From: Helicobacteraceae bacterium
GTDB lineage: Bacteria; Campylobacterota; Campylobacteria; Campylobacterales; SZUA-545
Direction of reading: 5' to 3'
Length of the DNA stretch: 7,591 nt
Assembly: GCA_031276985.1 (NCBI GenBank)
Contig: JAISMA010000176.1
Location: 1 to 7,591, forward strand
In this document: positions 7,471 to 7,591 of the stretch, in pieces
Position numbering within the stretch: position 1 is the first letter of the stretch
Layout of the letters: each line of letters begins with the position of its first letter
Made by a program: the position numbers and the translations under genes
The notes under the pieces: generated by a model
What the model was told of the DNA's origin: nothing
Seen by the model: the letters and a program-made list of their open reading frames with translations, nothing else
Database searches by the model: none

Positions 7471-7505
7471 AAAAAAGGGAGGGATCGCGGGGATTACCCG
7501 CGATC
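7471..7505 (-). terminator. Terminator-like hairpin for the gene entering from the right
   Basis: On the minus strand GATCGCGGG (7505-7497) pairs perfectly with CCCGCGATC (7491-7483) across the loop TAATC. The stem is followed after six bases (CCTCCC) by TTTTTT (7476-7471). It begins just past the end of the Lys/Pro-rich minus-strand frame, where a terminator is expected. The six-base gap before the T run is longer than in a classical intrinsic terminator, so efficiency is uncertain. Confidence 0.5.
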
Positions 7506-7515
7506 TATGATTTTC

Positions 7516-7587
7516 CTATTGGCGTAGCCTTAGGACGTTTTGCCGAATGGCGGTCTTGGCTACTGGAGAAGCCTTAGGACGTTTTGC
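7516..7587 (-). repeat. Two copies of a 28-base direct repeat, 44 bases apart
   Basis: Positions 7516-7543 and 7560-7587 match in 25 of 28 bases, including the identical run AGCCTTAGGACGTTTTGC. Read on the minus strand with a 45-base period, the unit encodes a 15-residue motif rich in Lys, Pro and Ala (AKRPKASPVAKTAIP). The observed period is 44, one base short. The array probably continues beyond the window edge. Confidence 0.7.
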
Positions 7588-7591
7588 TGGA
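7516..7591 (-). CDS. C-terminal end of a protein with a Lys/Pro/Ala-rich repeat tail (partial)
   Basis: Only one minus-strand frame is open to the window edge. It reads PAKRPKASPVAKTAI, continues as RQNVLRLRQ and stops at TAG (7518-7516). Adding one base after the Ile codon would restore the repeat as PAKRPKATPIGKS and move the stop to 7507-7505, next to the terminator-like hairpin. The three base differences between the repeat copies then give Ser/Thr, Val/Ile and Ala/Gly exchanges, all conservative, which argues that this strand is or was coding. Basic Pro/Ala/Lys tails like this occur on nucleic-acid-binding proteins such as histone H1-like proteins and some topoisomerases, but the body of the protein lies outside the window, so no function is assigned. 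The final residues as read probably reflect a frameshift or a sequencing error. Confidence 0.5.
   Translation of the reverse strand, partial: PAKRPKASPVAKTAIRQNVLRLRQ

Larger units (their letters stand above)
7157..7515. other. Intergenic region without a convincing gene, rich in short inverted repeats
   Basis: The first 50 bases are pyrimidine-rich and show no hairpin-plus-T terminator for the preceding gene. After that come a REP-like pair of hairpins (7211-7300), a separate perfect hairpin (7382-7406) and a terminator-like hairpin for the minus strand (7471-7505). Open frames here run through the hairpins and have no family features. I saw no tRNA or other RNA gene. Confidence 0.6.

Noticed and set aside
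7380..7577. Plus-strand open frame of 65 codons at the right end
   Set aside because: It passes through two hairpins, has no ribosome binding site, and the repeat differences are nonconservative in this frame; the minus strand explains the repeat better.
1..7591. CRISPR array, prophage or transposase gene
   Set aside because: No regularly spaced repeats with unique spacers and no integrase- or transposase-like translation were seen; the right-edge repeat is a coding-type tandem repeat with only two visible copies.

Overview
The window looks like chromosomal DNA of a Gram-negative bacterium, most likely a Campylobacterota (epsilonproteobacterial) lineage of moderate GC content. The grounds are a BioB of the short Campylobacter/Helicobacter type that starts directly at an FLCAISN-like segment, a roughly 300-residue LpxL/HtrB-type lipid A acyltransferase, and Shine-Dalgarno-led GTG and TTG starts. 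This placement is inference from protein character, not from a marker gene. The palindrome CGATCG is strikingly overrepresented throughout: about 23 hand-counted copies against about 2 expected by chance.

Layout. (1) 1-266, minus: N-terminal part of biotin synthase bioB, running off the left edge. (2) 267-999: a decayed stretch. It holds the C-terminal end of a Sel1/TPR-like repeat protein (395-691) and then, behind an excellent ribosome binding site, the broken start of a probable secreted protein (718 to about 999). A REP-like sequence around 776-835 appears to interrupt that protein. (3) 1000-3087, minus: complete polyphosphate kinase 1. (4) 3167-4873, plus: Na+/phosphate cotransporter-family protein with a PhoU-like C-terminal region. 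Its end overlaps by 14 bases the start of (5) 4860-5765, plus: a lipid A late acyltransferase. (6) 5840-7156, plus: an unrecognised secreted protein with eight cysteines in the predicted mature chain, more AT-rich than its neighbours. (7) 7157-7515: no convincing gene, but several short inverted repeats, the last of which resembles a terminator for the minus strand. (8) 7516-7591, minus: the last codons of a gene entering from the right, encoding a Lys/Pro/Ala-rich 15-residue repeat tail that appears frameshifted.

How the genes relate. ppk1 and the Na+/Pi family gene diverge from a 79-base intergenic region. One makes or degrades polyphosphate and the other probably moves phosphate across the inner membrane, so this is plausibly a phosphate-handling pair. 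The acyltransferase appears translationally coupled to the transporter, although its role (lipid A acylation) is biochemically separate. No CRISPR array, tRNA, rRNA, prophage or transposase gene was seen, and nothing here amounts to a clear new defence or biosynthetic system. The most unusual signals are the frameshifted repeat tail at the right edge, the decayed repeat-protein region, the hairpin-rich spacer and the CGATCG abundance.
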